The translations under genes were made by a program, and so were the position numbers. From Sulfuricellaceae bacterium (GTDB lineage: Bacteria > Pseudomonadota > Gammaproteobacteria > Burkholderiales > UBA9220), in assembly GCA_019911985.1 (NCBI GenBank), contig JAIOJO010000349.1:1-5288 (forward strand): DNA of 5,288 bases, given 5' to 3'. This document shows, one piece after another, positions 1 to 5,282 of the stretch (the stretch's first letter is position 1; each line of letters begins with the position of its first letter). The notes under the pieces are model-generated. The model saw only the letters and a program-made list of their open reading frames with translations. It had not been told where the DNA came from and searched no databases.

Positions 1-350
1 TGGTGATGCTGCAAAAAACCCTGCTCAACATCGAAGGCTTGGGGCGCGAACTCGACCCCGACCTGGATTTATGGAAAACCGCCAAGCCCTTCCTCGAACG
101 CTGGATGAGCGAGCAACTGGGCTGGCGCGGCCTGCTGCGCAACTTGAAGGCCGAGGTGCCGCAGTGGGGCGCTTTGCTCCCCCAGTTGCCGCGCTTGGCC
201 CATCAGGCTTTGACGGCGCATCAGCAGCAAAGCGGCCAGCCCTGGAAGGACTTGGGAGACGGCTTGCGGCGGCAGAACCGCTTACTGCTCGCGATCGCGT
301 TGCTGCTTGCCGGATTGCTGGCTTACCAGATCGGATTTCCGGGGCGCTGA
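1..350 (+). CDS. ubiB: UbiB, ABC1/ADCK-family ubiquinone biosynthesis protein, C-terminal part
   Basis: This is the 3' end of a gene whose start lies outside the window; the reading frame is set by the codon beginning at position 3 and ends at TGA 348-350. About 115 residues are visible. The stretch LLNIEGLGRELDPDLDLWK, followed by TAKPFLERW, closely matches my memory of the region after the kinase-like domain of UbiB. UbiB is an atypical kinase-fold ATPase at the inner membrane, needed for ubiquinone synthesis. None of the kinase motifs are inside the window, so activity cannot be judged. One hydrophobic segment is visible near the end (visible residues 93-111, LLLAIALLLAGLLAYQIGF), followed by only a few residues. 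E. coli UbiB as I recall it has two C-terminal membrane helices and about 30 more residues, so this protein appears to end early. Nothing suggests a frameshift. The usual upstream neighbours (ubiE, ubiJ) would lie outside the window. Confidence 0.92.
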   Translation, partial: VMLQKTLLNIEGLGRELDPDLDLWKTAKPFLERWMSEQLGWRGLLRNLKAEVPQWGALLPQLPRLAHQALTAHQQQSGQPWKDLGDGLRRQNRLLLAIALLLAGLLAYQIGFPGR

Positions 351-400
351 AGTCCGTGGCCAGGCGGCTAAATTTGCTGCGAATCCGGGCGGCCTGGGCC

Positions 401-406
401 TATAAT
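401..406 (+). promoter_or_regulatory. Possible sigma70 -10 box for the symporter gene
   Basis: A perfect TATAAT lies 33 bp before the symporter start codon, in the 89-bp gap after ubiB. Transcription would start near 412-414, giving a leader of about 26 nt. No good -35 hexamer is seen at 16-18 bp spacing; TTGCTG at 374-379 is the nearest TTG-containing candidate but sits 21 bp away. The call rests on the -10 box and its position only. Confidence 0.4.
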
Positions 407-439
407 TTCACCATTTCAAAATTTGCTCGCTAATCGGTC

Positions 440-1954
440 ATGTTGCTCTGGTTCGTCATCGCTTATTGGGTCGTTTCGGTCGGGATCGGACTCATTGCCT
501 CCACCCGCGTGCACAACACGCGCGATTTCGCCGTCGCCGGGCGTCACTTGCCGTTTTACATGGTTACGGCGACTGTCTTCGCCACCTGGTTCGGTTCCGA
601 GACGGTGCTCGGCATTCCCGCTACCTTCCTCAAAGAAGGCTTGAATGGCGTGGTAGCCGACCCCTTCGGCTCGTCCATGTGTCTCATCTTGGTCGGCGTT
701 TTCTTCGCCGCACCGCTTTACCGCATGAATTTGCTGACCATAGGCGATTACTACAAAAAGCGCTTCGGCCGCGTCGTCGAGGTGCTGACCACCCTCGCTA
801 TCGTAATTTCCTACCTGGGCTGGGTGGGCGCGCAGATTACCGCTCTGGGCCTGGTGTTCAACGTGGTATCCGGCGGGGAGATCAGCAAGCTTGCGGGCAT
901 GTGGATAGGCTCAGGCACGATTCTCATTTATACGTTCTTCGGCGGCATGTGGGCGGTGGCCGTTACCGATTTTATCCAGATGATTATCATCGTCCTCGGC
1001 ATGCTGTATATCGGCGGCGAGGTGAGCGGCATGGTGGGCGGAGTCGGCGTGGTGGTGAACCATGCCGCCGAAGCGGGAAAATTCGCTTTCTGGCCGGCGC
1101 TCGACGCAAAGGAGGTGCTGGGTTTCATCGCCGCTTGGGTCACCATGATGTTCGGCTCTATCCCCCAGCAGGATGTCTTCCAGCGGGTGCAGTCGTCGAA
1201 GACGGAAAAAATCGCCATCTGGGGCACGGTGCTCGGCGGAGGCCTGTATTTCGTTTTCGCCTTCGTTCCGATGTTCCTCGCGTATTCGGCCACTCTGCTC
1301 GACCCTAAGATGGTCGCCGGCTTGATCGACACCGATCCGCAGTTGATCTTGCCGCGGCTGGTGCTCGACAAGGCGCCGCTGATTGCCCAGGTGATGTTTT
1401 TCGGCGCCTTGCTCTCGGCGATCAAGAGCTGCGCTTCCGCCACGCTATTGGCGCCCTCGGTCACCTTCACCGAAAACATCCTCAAGCCGATGCTGGGCAA
1501 AATGTCCGACCGCAAGCTGTTGCGCTCCATGCGCACGGTCACGCTGGTGTTCACCGTATTGGTTACCTTGTACGCGGTAAACTCCAAGTCGAGCATCTTC
1601 AAAATGGTCGAGAACGCTTACCAAGTTACGCTGGTGATGGCCTTCATACCCTTGCTCGCGGGCGTTTACTGGAAACGGGCGACCCAGCAAGGGGCTTTGG
1701 CGGCCATCTTCTTCGGCTTGGCGGTGTGGCTGTCGATCTTGATCGCCGGCCCGGACGATCCCTTCATGCCGGCCCAATTGGCCGGCTTGATCGCCAGTGC
1801 CGCCGGCATGGTGCTGGGCTCTTTGCTGCCGCCCCTCTTCGGCAACGTGGTCTACCACGAGCCGGATGAGCATGCTTTCCTCCACGAGCATGCCGCCTAC
1901 CCCCATACCCCGGCGCATCCGCTCCATCCGGCAGAACACCCTGGGCATTCCTGA
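440..1954 (+). CDS. Sodium:solute symporter (SSS) family permease with His-rich C-terminal tail
   Basis: A 504-residue inner-membrane transporter of the SSS family (the PutP/SGLT fold, LeuT-like), usually driven by a sodium gradient. Family hallmarks seen are: the N-terminal segment with RDFAVAGRHLP (residues 28-38) and ATVFATWFGSETVLG (44-58); FGGMWAVAVTDFIQ (167-180), matching the conserved GG-AV-TD-IQ block; PQQDVFQRVQSSKTEK (242-257), matching the conserved PQD-FQR loop; and LLSAIKSCASATLLAPS (324-340), the helix that carries sodium-site residues in relatives. Length is normal for the family. About 12-13 hydrophobic segments run to residue 470, then a 33-residue hydrophilic tail (472-504) contains nine histidines. 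The ATG at 440 is chosen because the N-terminus then matches the family; no clear Shine-Dalgarno sequence precedes it. The substrate cannot be read from sequence: the family includes carriers of proline, pantothenate, acetate, sugars and others. It follows ubiB on the same strand but has its own likely promoter. Confidence 0.92.
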   Translation: MLLWFVIAYWVVSVGIGLIASTRVHNTRDFAVAGRHLPFYMVTATVFATWFGSETVLGIPATFLKEGLNGVVADPFGSSMCLILVGVFFAAPLYRMNLLTIGDYYKKRFGRVVEVLTTLAIVISYLGWVGAQITALGLVFNVVSGGEISKLAGMWIGSGTILIYTFFGGMWAVAVTDFIQMIIIVLGMLYIGGEVSGMVGGVGVVVNHAAEAGKFAFWPALDAKEVLGFIAAWVTMMFGSIPQQDVFQRVQSSKTEKIAIWGTVLGGGLYFVFAFVPMFLAYSATLLDPKMVAGLIDTDPQLILPRLVLDKAPLIAQVMFFGALLSAIKSCASATLLAPSVTFTENILKPMLGKMSDRKLLRSMRTVTLVFTVLVTLYAVNSKSSIFKMVENAYQVTLVMAFIPLLAGVYWKRATQQGALAAIFFGLAVWLSILIAGPDDPFMPAQLAGLIASAAGMVLGSLLPPLFGNVVYHEPDEHAFLHEHAAYPHTPAHPLHPAEHPGHS

Positions 1955-1981
1955 TTCGCGGCCTTTGAAAGCCGTATCGCT

Positions 1982-2656
1982 GTGACAGACCAGCCCTCCC
2001 GCCTCGTGCTCAGCGCCCAGGGCGGGGTTCACCCGAAGCTGGCGGAGTGCGTGGCGCGCCATCTCGCCCATCCCTATCTGAAACCCTATGCCGCCCACAC
2101 CCTTAGGGCGTTCGCGGAAATCAGCCCGCTGGTGGAGCAGCCGGATCGGCCGCTGGTGTTCGATTCCTGCTGCGGCGTGGGCGAAAGCACCGCCTGGCTG
2201 GCCAAGGCGCACCCGGAGGCGCTGGTGATCGGCATCGACAAATCCATCCACCGCCTGGATAAACACGAGCGCGGCTACCGACCCGGGAATGCGGACAACT
2301 ACCGGCTGGTGCGCGCCGACCTGGAGGATTTTTGGCGCCTGGCGGTGGCGGCGGGCTGGACCTTGAGCCATCACTATCTGCTCTACCCCAATCCCTGGCC
2401 TAAGCCCGGCCACCTGCAGCGGCGCTGGCATGCCTCGCCGGTATTTCCCGCCGTCTTGCGATTGGGCGGGCGTCTGGAAGTGCGCAGCAACTGGCGGCTG
2501 TATATCGAGGAATTCGCCGCCGCCTTGAGTGTCGCGGGTATCCCTTCGGCTGTCGAGCCGTGGACGGCGGAAACGCCCGTCAGTCCGTTTGAGCGCAAGT
2601 ACCGGGACAGCGGTCAAGCGCTATGGCGCTGCGTTGCCGACTTGGAAAAGCGGTAG
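1982..2656 (+). CDS. TrmB-like SAM-dependent methyltransferase
   Basis: A 224-residue class I methyltransferase related to TrmB, the enzyme that makes N7-methylguanosine at position 46 of tRNA. The SAM-binding glycine loop is VFDSCCGVGEST (residues 59-70), with the ribose-binding acid likely in GIDKS (84-88). The block LLYPNPWPKPGHLQRRWH (133-150) corresponds to the TrmB signature (F/Y)PDPWPK--H-KRR, and SPFERKYRDSG (201-211) matches the TrmB C-terminal tRNA-contact region around TKFE. Two acidic positions of classical TrmB are asparagine here: N137 (NPW rather than DPW) and N170 (SNW rather than TDW/TDN). It may therefore be a paralogue with a different target or chemistry, and I give no gene symbol. 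The start is GTG 1982, the first start codon after the in-frame TGA (1952-1954) of the symporter; only a weak GAAAG precedes it. The 27-bp gap suggests co-transcription with the symporter. Confidence 0.82.
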   Translation: MTDQPSRLVLSAQGGVHPKLAECVARHLAHPYLKPYAAHTLRAFAEISPLVEQPDRPLVFDSCCGVGESTAWLAKAHPEALVIGIDKSIHRLDKHERGYRPGNADNYRLVRADLEDFWRLAVAAGWTLSHHYLLYPNPWPKPGHLQRRWHASPVFPAVLRLGGRLEVRSNWRLYIEEFAAALSVAGIPSAVEPWTAETPVSPFERKYRDSGQALWRCVADLEKR

Positions 2657-2659
2657 AAT
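2654..2659 (+). promoter_or_regulatory. Possible -10 box for the cyclophilin gene
   Basis: TAGAAT lies at the very end of the methyltransferase gene, overlapping its stop codon (TAG 2654-2656), and 28 bp before the cyclophilin ATG. A TTGCCG at 2634-2639 could serve as -35 but the spacing is only 14 bp, so this is a weak call based mainly on the hexamer and its position. Confidence 0.35.
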
Positions 2660-2687
2660 AGCGCTTTCGCCTTATCGAGGAACTGCC

Positions 2688-3278
2688 ATGCTGAACCGTC
2701 TGTTATTCGCCGTTATCGGCCTGTTTTTGAGCGTTGCCGCCTACGCCGCCAATCCCCTAGTGGAAATGAAAACCAGCCTGGGCACCATTACCATGGAGTT
2801 GTATCCGGAGAAAGCGCCGCAAACCGTGGATAATTTTCTGAAATACGTCAACAGCGGCTTTTACAAGGGAACGGTGTTCCACCGCGTGATCGACAACTTT
2901 ATGATCCAGGGCGGAGGCTACGACTTGAGCCTGAAACAGAAAGAGACCCGCGCTCCGATCAAGAACGAAGCCGCCAACGGTTTGAAGAACGACATCTACA
3001 CCGTTGCGATGGCGCGCACCGGCGATCCCCACTCCGCCTCGGCGCAGTTTTTTATCAATGTGAAGGACAACGATTTCCTTAACTACACGGCCCCGACAGT
3101 GCAGGGCTACGGTTACTGCGTGTTCGGCAAAGTGGTGAAGGGGATGGACGTGGTGCAGCAAATCGCCAAGCTCAAGACCGGCCCGGTCGGCCCGATGCCT
3201 TCGGATGTCCCGTTGACGCCGGTACTGATCGCCGACATGCACGTCGTGACGGCGGATGCGGCCAAGCCTAAGAAATAA
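2688..3278 (+). CDS. ppiA: Periplasmic cyclophilin-type peptidyl-prolyl cis-trans isomerase (PpiA-like)
   Basis: A 196-residue secreted cyclophilin that catalyses cis-trans isomerisation of X-Pro bonds during protein folding in the periplasm. Residues 1-20 form a Sec signal peptide: a basic Arg4, a hydrophobic core, then AYA before the mature ANPLVEMKTSLG. The cyclophilin domain fills the rest, with FHRVI (64-68, catalytic Arg66), MIQGGG (72-77), a VAMART block (106-111), QFFIN (120-124) and GYCVFGKVVKGMDVV (142-156). All the usual active-site residues I can check are present. Overall it resembles E. coli PpiA closely, including the PIKNEA-NGL segment, and is of similar length; the lysine-rich end AAKPKK is a small extra tail. 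The ATG at 2688 is preferred over farther upstream starts because it gives a clean signal peptide and has GAGGA at 2677-2681 six bases upstream. It lies 31 bp after the methyltransferase and converges with the minus-strand DHH gene. Confidence 0.93.
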   Translation: MLNRLLFAVIGLFLSVAAYAANPLVEMKTSLGTITMELYPEKAPQTVDNFLKYVNSGFYKGTVFHRVIDNFMIQGGGYDLSLKQKETRAPIKNEAANGLKNDIYTVAMARTGDPHSASAQFFINVKDNDFLNYTAPTVQGYGYCVFGKVVKGMDVVQQIAKLKTGPVGPMPSDVPLTPVLIADMHVVTADAAKPKK

Positions 3279-3292
3279 ACCCGAGGGGGTTT
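3277..3292. terminator. Short hairpin between convergent genes, likely bidirectional terminator
   Basis: AAACCC (3277-3282) and GGGTTT (3287-3292) form a perfect 6-bp stem with loop GAGG. It overlaps the ppiA stop codon and occupies the 18-bp gap to the stop of the convergent DHH gene. Reading on the minus strand, the stem is followed by ATTTCTT, a fairly U-rich tail; on the plus strand only one further T follows the stem. It therefore fits a terminator better for the minus-strand operon. The stem is short, so strength is uncertain. Confidence 0.4.
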
Positions 3293-3296
3293 TCGG

Positions 3297-4253
3297 CTAA
3301 GCAAACGCCAGAAAAAAGCGCTCGATAAAACGATCCAGCAAGGCCGCCGGCAGGCCGCTGATGCCCGCCGCGCCCTGGCGTCCGCCGCCATTTTCGAACT
3401 GGCGGCACAGTTCATCCGCCCCGGTTTGCCTGCTCAAGGGTGAGCGCACGCTGACGGTGTAGGAGCCGTCCTTGCGCCAGCTTAGCACCGCATGGGCGCG
3501 GCGAGGATGGGCCGTCGCCAGATCGTTGGCGAATACCCCGCTGGCGCGGCGGCTCCAAGGCGTATCCGGCAGCACATAGATCGCGCCTGTTTCCTTTTCC
3601 ACCAAGGGCTTTGCCGCCCCGGCCTGCTGCATATCTTCCCGGTAACCGAGGCGCAACTGCGCGAAGGCCGGTTCCTCGGCGACGAAAGCGAAGGGGTCGG
3701 TGTAAGGGCGCATTCGCCGGTACAGCTCGGCAGGGTGATAAAACAAGTCGTCCAGGCTTTCGCCGTAGCCGTTGTAATTCAGGCATACGCCTAGCTCGCG
3801 CAGGCGATCAAGCTGTGCTTCATCCAAGGACAGCGTTTGCGCCGCGAGCCGGGCGGATCGGTGCAGGTTGTCGCCGAAGGCCGCCGCCACAGCCCAGGGC
3901 CGGAAACGTCCGTCCAGAAAGCGATCCACCAGCAGGCTGGTACAGACATCGGGGGCGGTGTCGATACGGGCTTGCAGCAAGGGATGCTTGGGTATGTCGC
4001 CGGCAAAGTGGTGGTCGAAATAGCGCACGCTCACGCCCCGCTCCAGCAAGCGATCTAGGGCCTCCCGGTTTTGGGCTAGGGAAATGTCCAGCACTGTCAC
4101 CCTATCTCCCGCCGCCGCCTCCACTCGGTGCAAGAGGCCGATATCCCGCTTGATTCCGGTTATCAGTACGCCGTCTAGAGGCTCCGCCAGCCGCAGTTGG
4201 TGCAGTGCGCAGATGCCGTCGGCGTCGCCGTTGAAAACGTCGAAACAGGCCAT
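3297..4253 (-). CDS. DHH/DHHA1 family phosphoesterase
   Basis: A 318-residue soluble protein of the DHH superfamily (relatives include RecJ, NrnA and c-di-AMP phosphodiesterases), metal-dependent enzymes that cleave phosphoester bonds. The four DHH-domain motifs are visible: NGDADG (residues 8-13), LDIS with Asp56, FDHH (79-82), and FGDN (126-129). These supply the aspartates and histidines that normally bind two manganese ions. The C-terminal DHHA1-type domain is recognised by SVRSPL (268-273) and GGGRQGAAGI (289-298); this is the substrate-binding GGGH--AAG loop with Arg292 in place of the usual histidine. The substrate is unknown; a nuclease or small-nucleotide phosphatase role is plausible from the family but is inference. 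ATG 4253-4251 is supported by AAGGA (4265-4261) seven bases upstream. It starts 15 bp after the dapF stop, so it is almost certainly the second gene of a dapF operon. Confidence 0.87.
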   Translation of the reverse strand: MACFDVFNGDADGICALHQLRLAEPLDGVLITGIKRDIGLLHRVEAAAGDRVTVLDISLAQNREALDRLLERGVSVRYFDHHFAGDIPKHPLLQARIDTAPDVCTSLLVDRFLDGRFRPWAVAAAFGDNLHRSARLAAQTLSLDEAQLDRLRELGVCLNYNGYGESLDDLFYHPAELYRRMRPYTDPFAFVAEEPAFAQLRLGYREDMQQAGAAKPLVEKETGAIYVLPDTPWSRRASGVFANDLATAHPRRAHAVLSWRKDGSYTVSVRSPLSRQTGADELCRQFENGGGRQGAAGISGLPAALLDRFIERFFLAFA

Positions 4254-4268
4254 TGACGAGTCCTTGAT

Positions 4269-5105
4269 TTAGCCGGGCAACTCGATTTCGCCGCGGAACA
4301 CCGTGACCGCCGGGCCGGTCATCCATACCGGCTGGCCTTCGCCGCCCCAACGCACGACGAGATCGCCGCCGCGAGTGCTCACTTGCACCGGGCTATCCAG
4401 CAGGCCGCGAACGATGCCCGCTACCGCCGCCGCGCAGGCGCCGCTGCCGCAAGCCAGCGTTTCCCCGGAACCGCGCTCGAACACGCGTAATTTGATGGCA
4501 TGGCGGCTGGTCACTTGCATGAAGCCGGCATTTACGCGCTGGGGAAAGCGGGCATGGCGTTCGATAAGCGGCCCTTGCGCAGCCACCGGCGCATGGTCCA
4601 AATCGGCCACCACTTGCACCGCGTGGGGATTGCCCATCGAAAGGGCGCTGATTTCCACCGCCGATCCGGCTAAATCCAGCCGGTAGGTAAGCGCCTGCTC
4701 TCCAGCTATAAACGGAACATCGGCGGGTTCGAAGCGCGGCGCGCCCATATTGACGGTGACTTGCCCGTCAGCTTCCATACGCGGCACGATGATACCCTTT
4801 TGGGTTTCCACCCGGATTTCGGTTTTGTCCGTCAACCCCTGTTCGCGGACGAAGCGGACGAAGCAGCGTGCCCCGTTACCGCATTGCTCGACCTCGCCGC
4901 CGTCGGCGTTGAAGATGCGGTAGCGGAAGTCGGCATCCGCCACGCTGGGTTTTTCCACCAGCAGCAACTGGTCGCAACCGACGCCGAAGTGGCGGTCGGC
5001 GAGAAAGCGGATTTGCCCGGCCGACAGCGCCACCGGGGCGGAATAGCCGTCGAGCACGACGAAGTCGTTGCCGAGGCCGTGCATTTTGGTGAATTTCAGA
5101 TGCAT
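4269..5105 (-). CDS. dapF: Diaminopimelate epimerase DapF
   Basis: A complete 278-residue cytoplasmic enzyme that converts LL-diaminopimelate to meso-diaminopimelate without a cofactor, the precursor of lysine and of the peptidoglycan cross-link. The N-terminus FTKMHGLGNDFVVLD is typical. The two catalytic cysteines are Cys75 in EQCGNGARC (73-81) and Cys219 in ACGSGACA (218-225), one in each of the two mirror-like domains. Substrate-binding blocks also match: FNADGGEVEQ (65-74), MGNPHAV (157-163), RVNAGFMQV (190-198) and ERGSGETLACG (210-220). Length is normal for proteobacterial DapF. ATG 5105-5103 has AAGGA (5116-5112) six bases upstream and gives the family N-terminus. In E. coli dapF is followed by yigA and xerC; here a DHH phosphoesterase follows at 15 bp. 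The leader can form a stem-loop covering the ribosome binding site. Confidence 0.98.
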   Translation of the reverse strand: MHLKFTKMHGLGNDFVVLDGYSAPVALSAGQIRFLADRHFGVGCDQLLLVEKPSVADADFRYRIFNADGGEVEQCGNGARCFVRFVREQGLTDKTEIRVETQKGIIVPRMEADGQVTVNMGAPRFEPADVPFIAGEQALTYRLDLAGSAVEISALSMGNPHAVQVVADLDHAPVAAQGPLIERHARFPQRVNAGFMQVTSRHAIKLRVFERGSGETLACGSGACAAAVAGIVRGLLDSPVQVSTRGGDLVVRWGGEGQPVWMTGPAVTVFRGEIELPG

Positions 5106-5110
5106 ATAAT

Positions 5111-5135
5111 ATCCTTGAGGCTAAGCGTAAAGGAT
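5111..5135 (-). promoter_or_regulatory. Possible stem-loop over the dapF ribosome binding site
   Basis: On the minus strand ATCCTT (5135-5130) can pair perfectly with AAGGAT (5116-5111) across a 13-nt loop. The second arm contains the dapF Shine-Dalgarno AAGGA. In the transcript this would hide the ribosome binding site six bases before the ATG. The stem is only six pairs, and one such inverted repeat in a leader of this size could arise by chance. Confidence 0.25.
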
Positions 5136-5181
5136 GCAAGCTTGTGCTAAGGAGCCTCTGATTAAGTCGCACGGGGATCGC

Positions 5182-5282
5182 GTTGCGTCAAAAGCCGGAG
5201 GCTGCAAGGCGCGCGACGCCGGTCGTAGCGAGCCTACGATGCCAAGGAGCGCAACGCCGCAGACGCCGGCTTTTGACACAAC
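5182..5282. repeat. Imperfect palindromic repeat element, MITE/REP-like
   Basis: Two 24-bp arms, 5182-5205 and 5259-5282, are inverted copies matching at 21 of 24 positions; the shared core is GTCAAAAGCCGG. The 53 bp between them contain a perfect 6-bp hairpin, TCGTAG (5223-5228) and CTACGA (5234-5239), with loop CGAGC. On either side of it lies a direct repeat, AAGGCGCGCGACGCCG (5206-5221) and AAGGAGCGCAACGCCG (5244-5259), matching at 14 of 16. No reading frame of note lies inside. This architecture is typical of small non-coding interspersed repeats in bacterial intergenic DNA. It sits 77 bp upstream of dapF. The window ends 6 bp beyond the second arm, so its outer limit on that side is not certain. 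I cannot name a family. Confidence 0.7.

Noticed and set aside
466..1308. 280-codon open frame on the plus strand inside the symporter gene
   Set aside because: Arg/His-rich out-of-frame translation; the other frame gives a convincing membrane transporter.
928..1602. 224-codon minus-strand frame opposite the symporter
   Set aside because: Antisense to conserved membrane helices, with no family resemblance or ribosome binding site.
1445..2617. 390-codon open frame on the minus strand across the symporter and methyltransferase genes
   Set aside because: The translation is rich in Arg, Gln, Gly and His with no recognisable domain, and lies opposite two well-supported genes; it is the antisense shadow expected in GC-rich DNA.
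2529..2687. Upstream extension of the cyclophilin frame to an ATG at 2529
   Set aside because: It would overlap the methyltransferase gene and bury the signal peptide; ATG 2688 has a good Shine-Dalgarno site and a proper leader.
3611..4153. Plus-strand frame of 180 codons opposite the DHH gene
   Set aside because: Pro/Arg/Ala-rich shadow; the minus-strand product has all DHH motifs.
5134..5150. Sigma54-like TTAGCAC...TTGCA on the minus strand upstream of dapF
   Set aside because: The GG of the -24 element reads AG and the spacing to TTGC is one base short, so it does not meet the strict consensus.
4876..5172. 98-codon minus-strand frame overlapping the start of dapF
   Set aside because: Out of frame with dapF and made of Arg/Leu-rich shadow sequence; no sign of lptM, a small lipoprotein gene that can lie before dapF.
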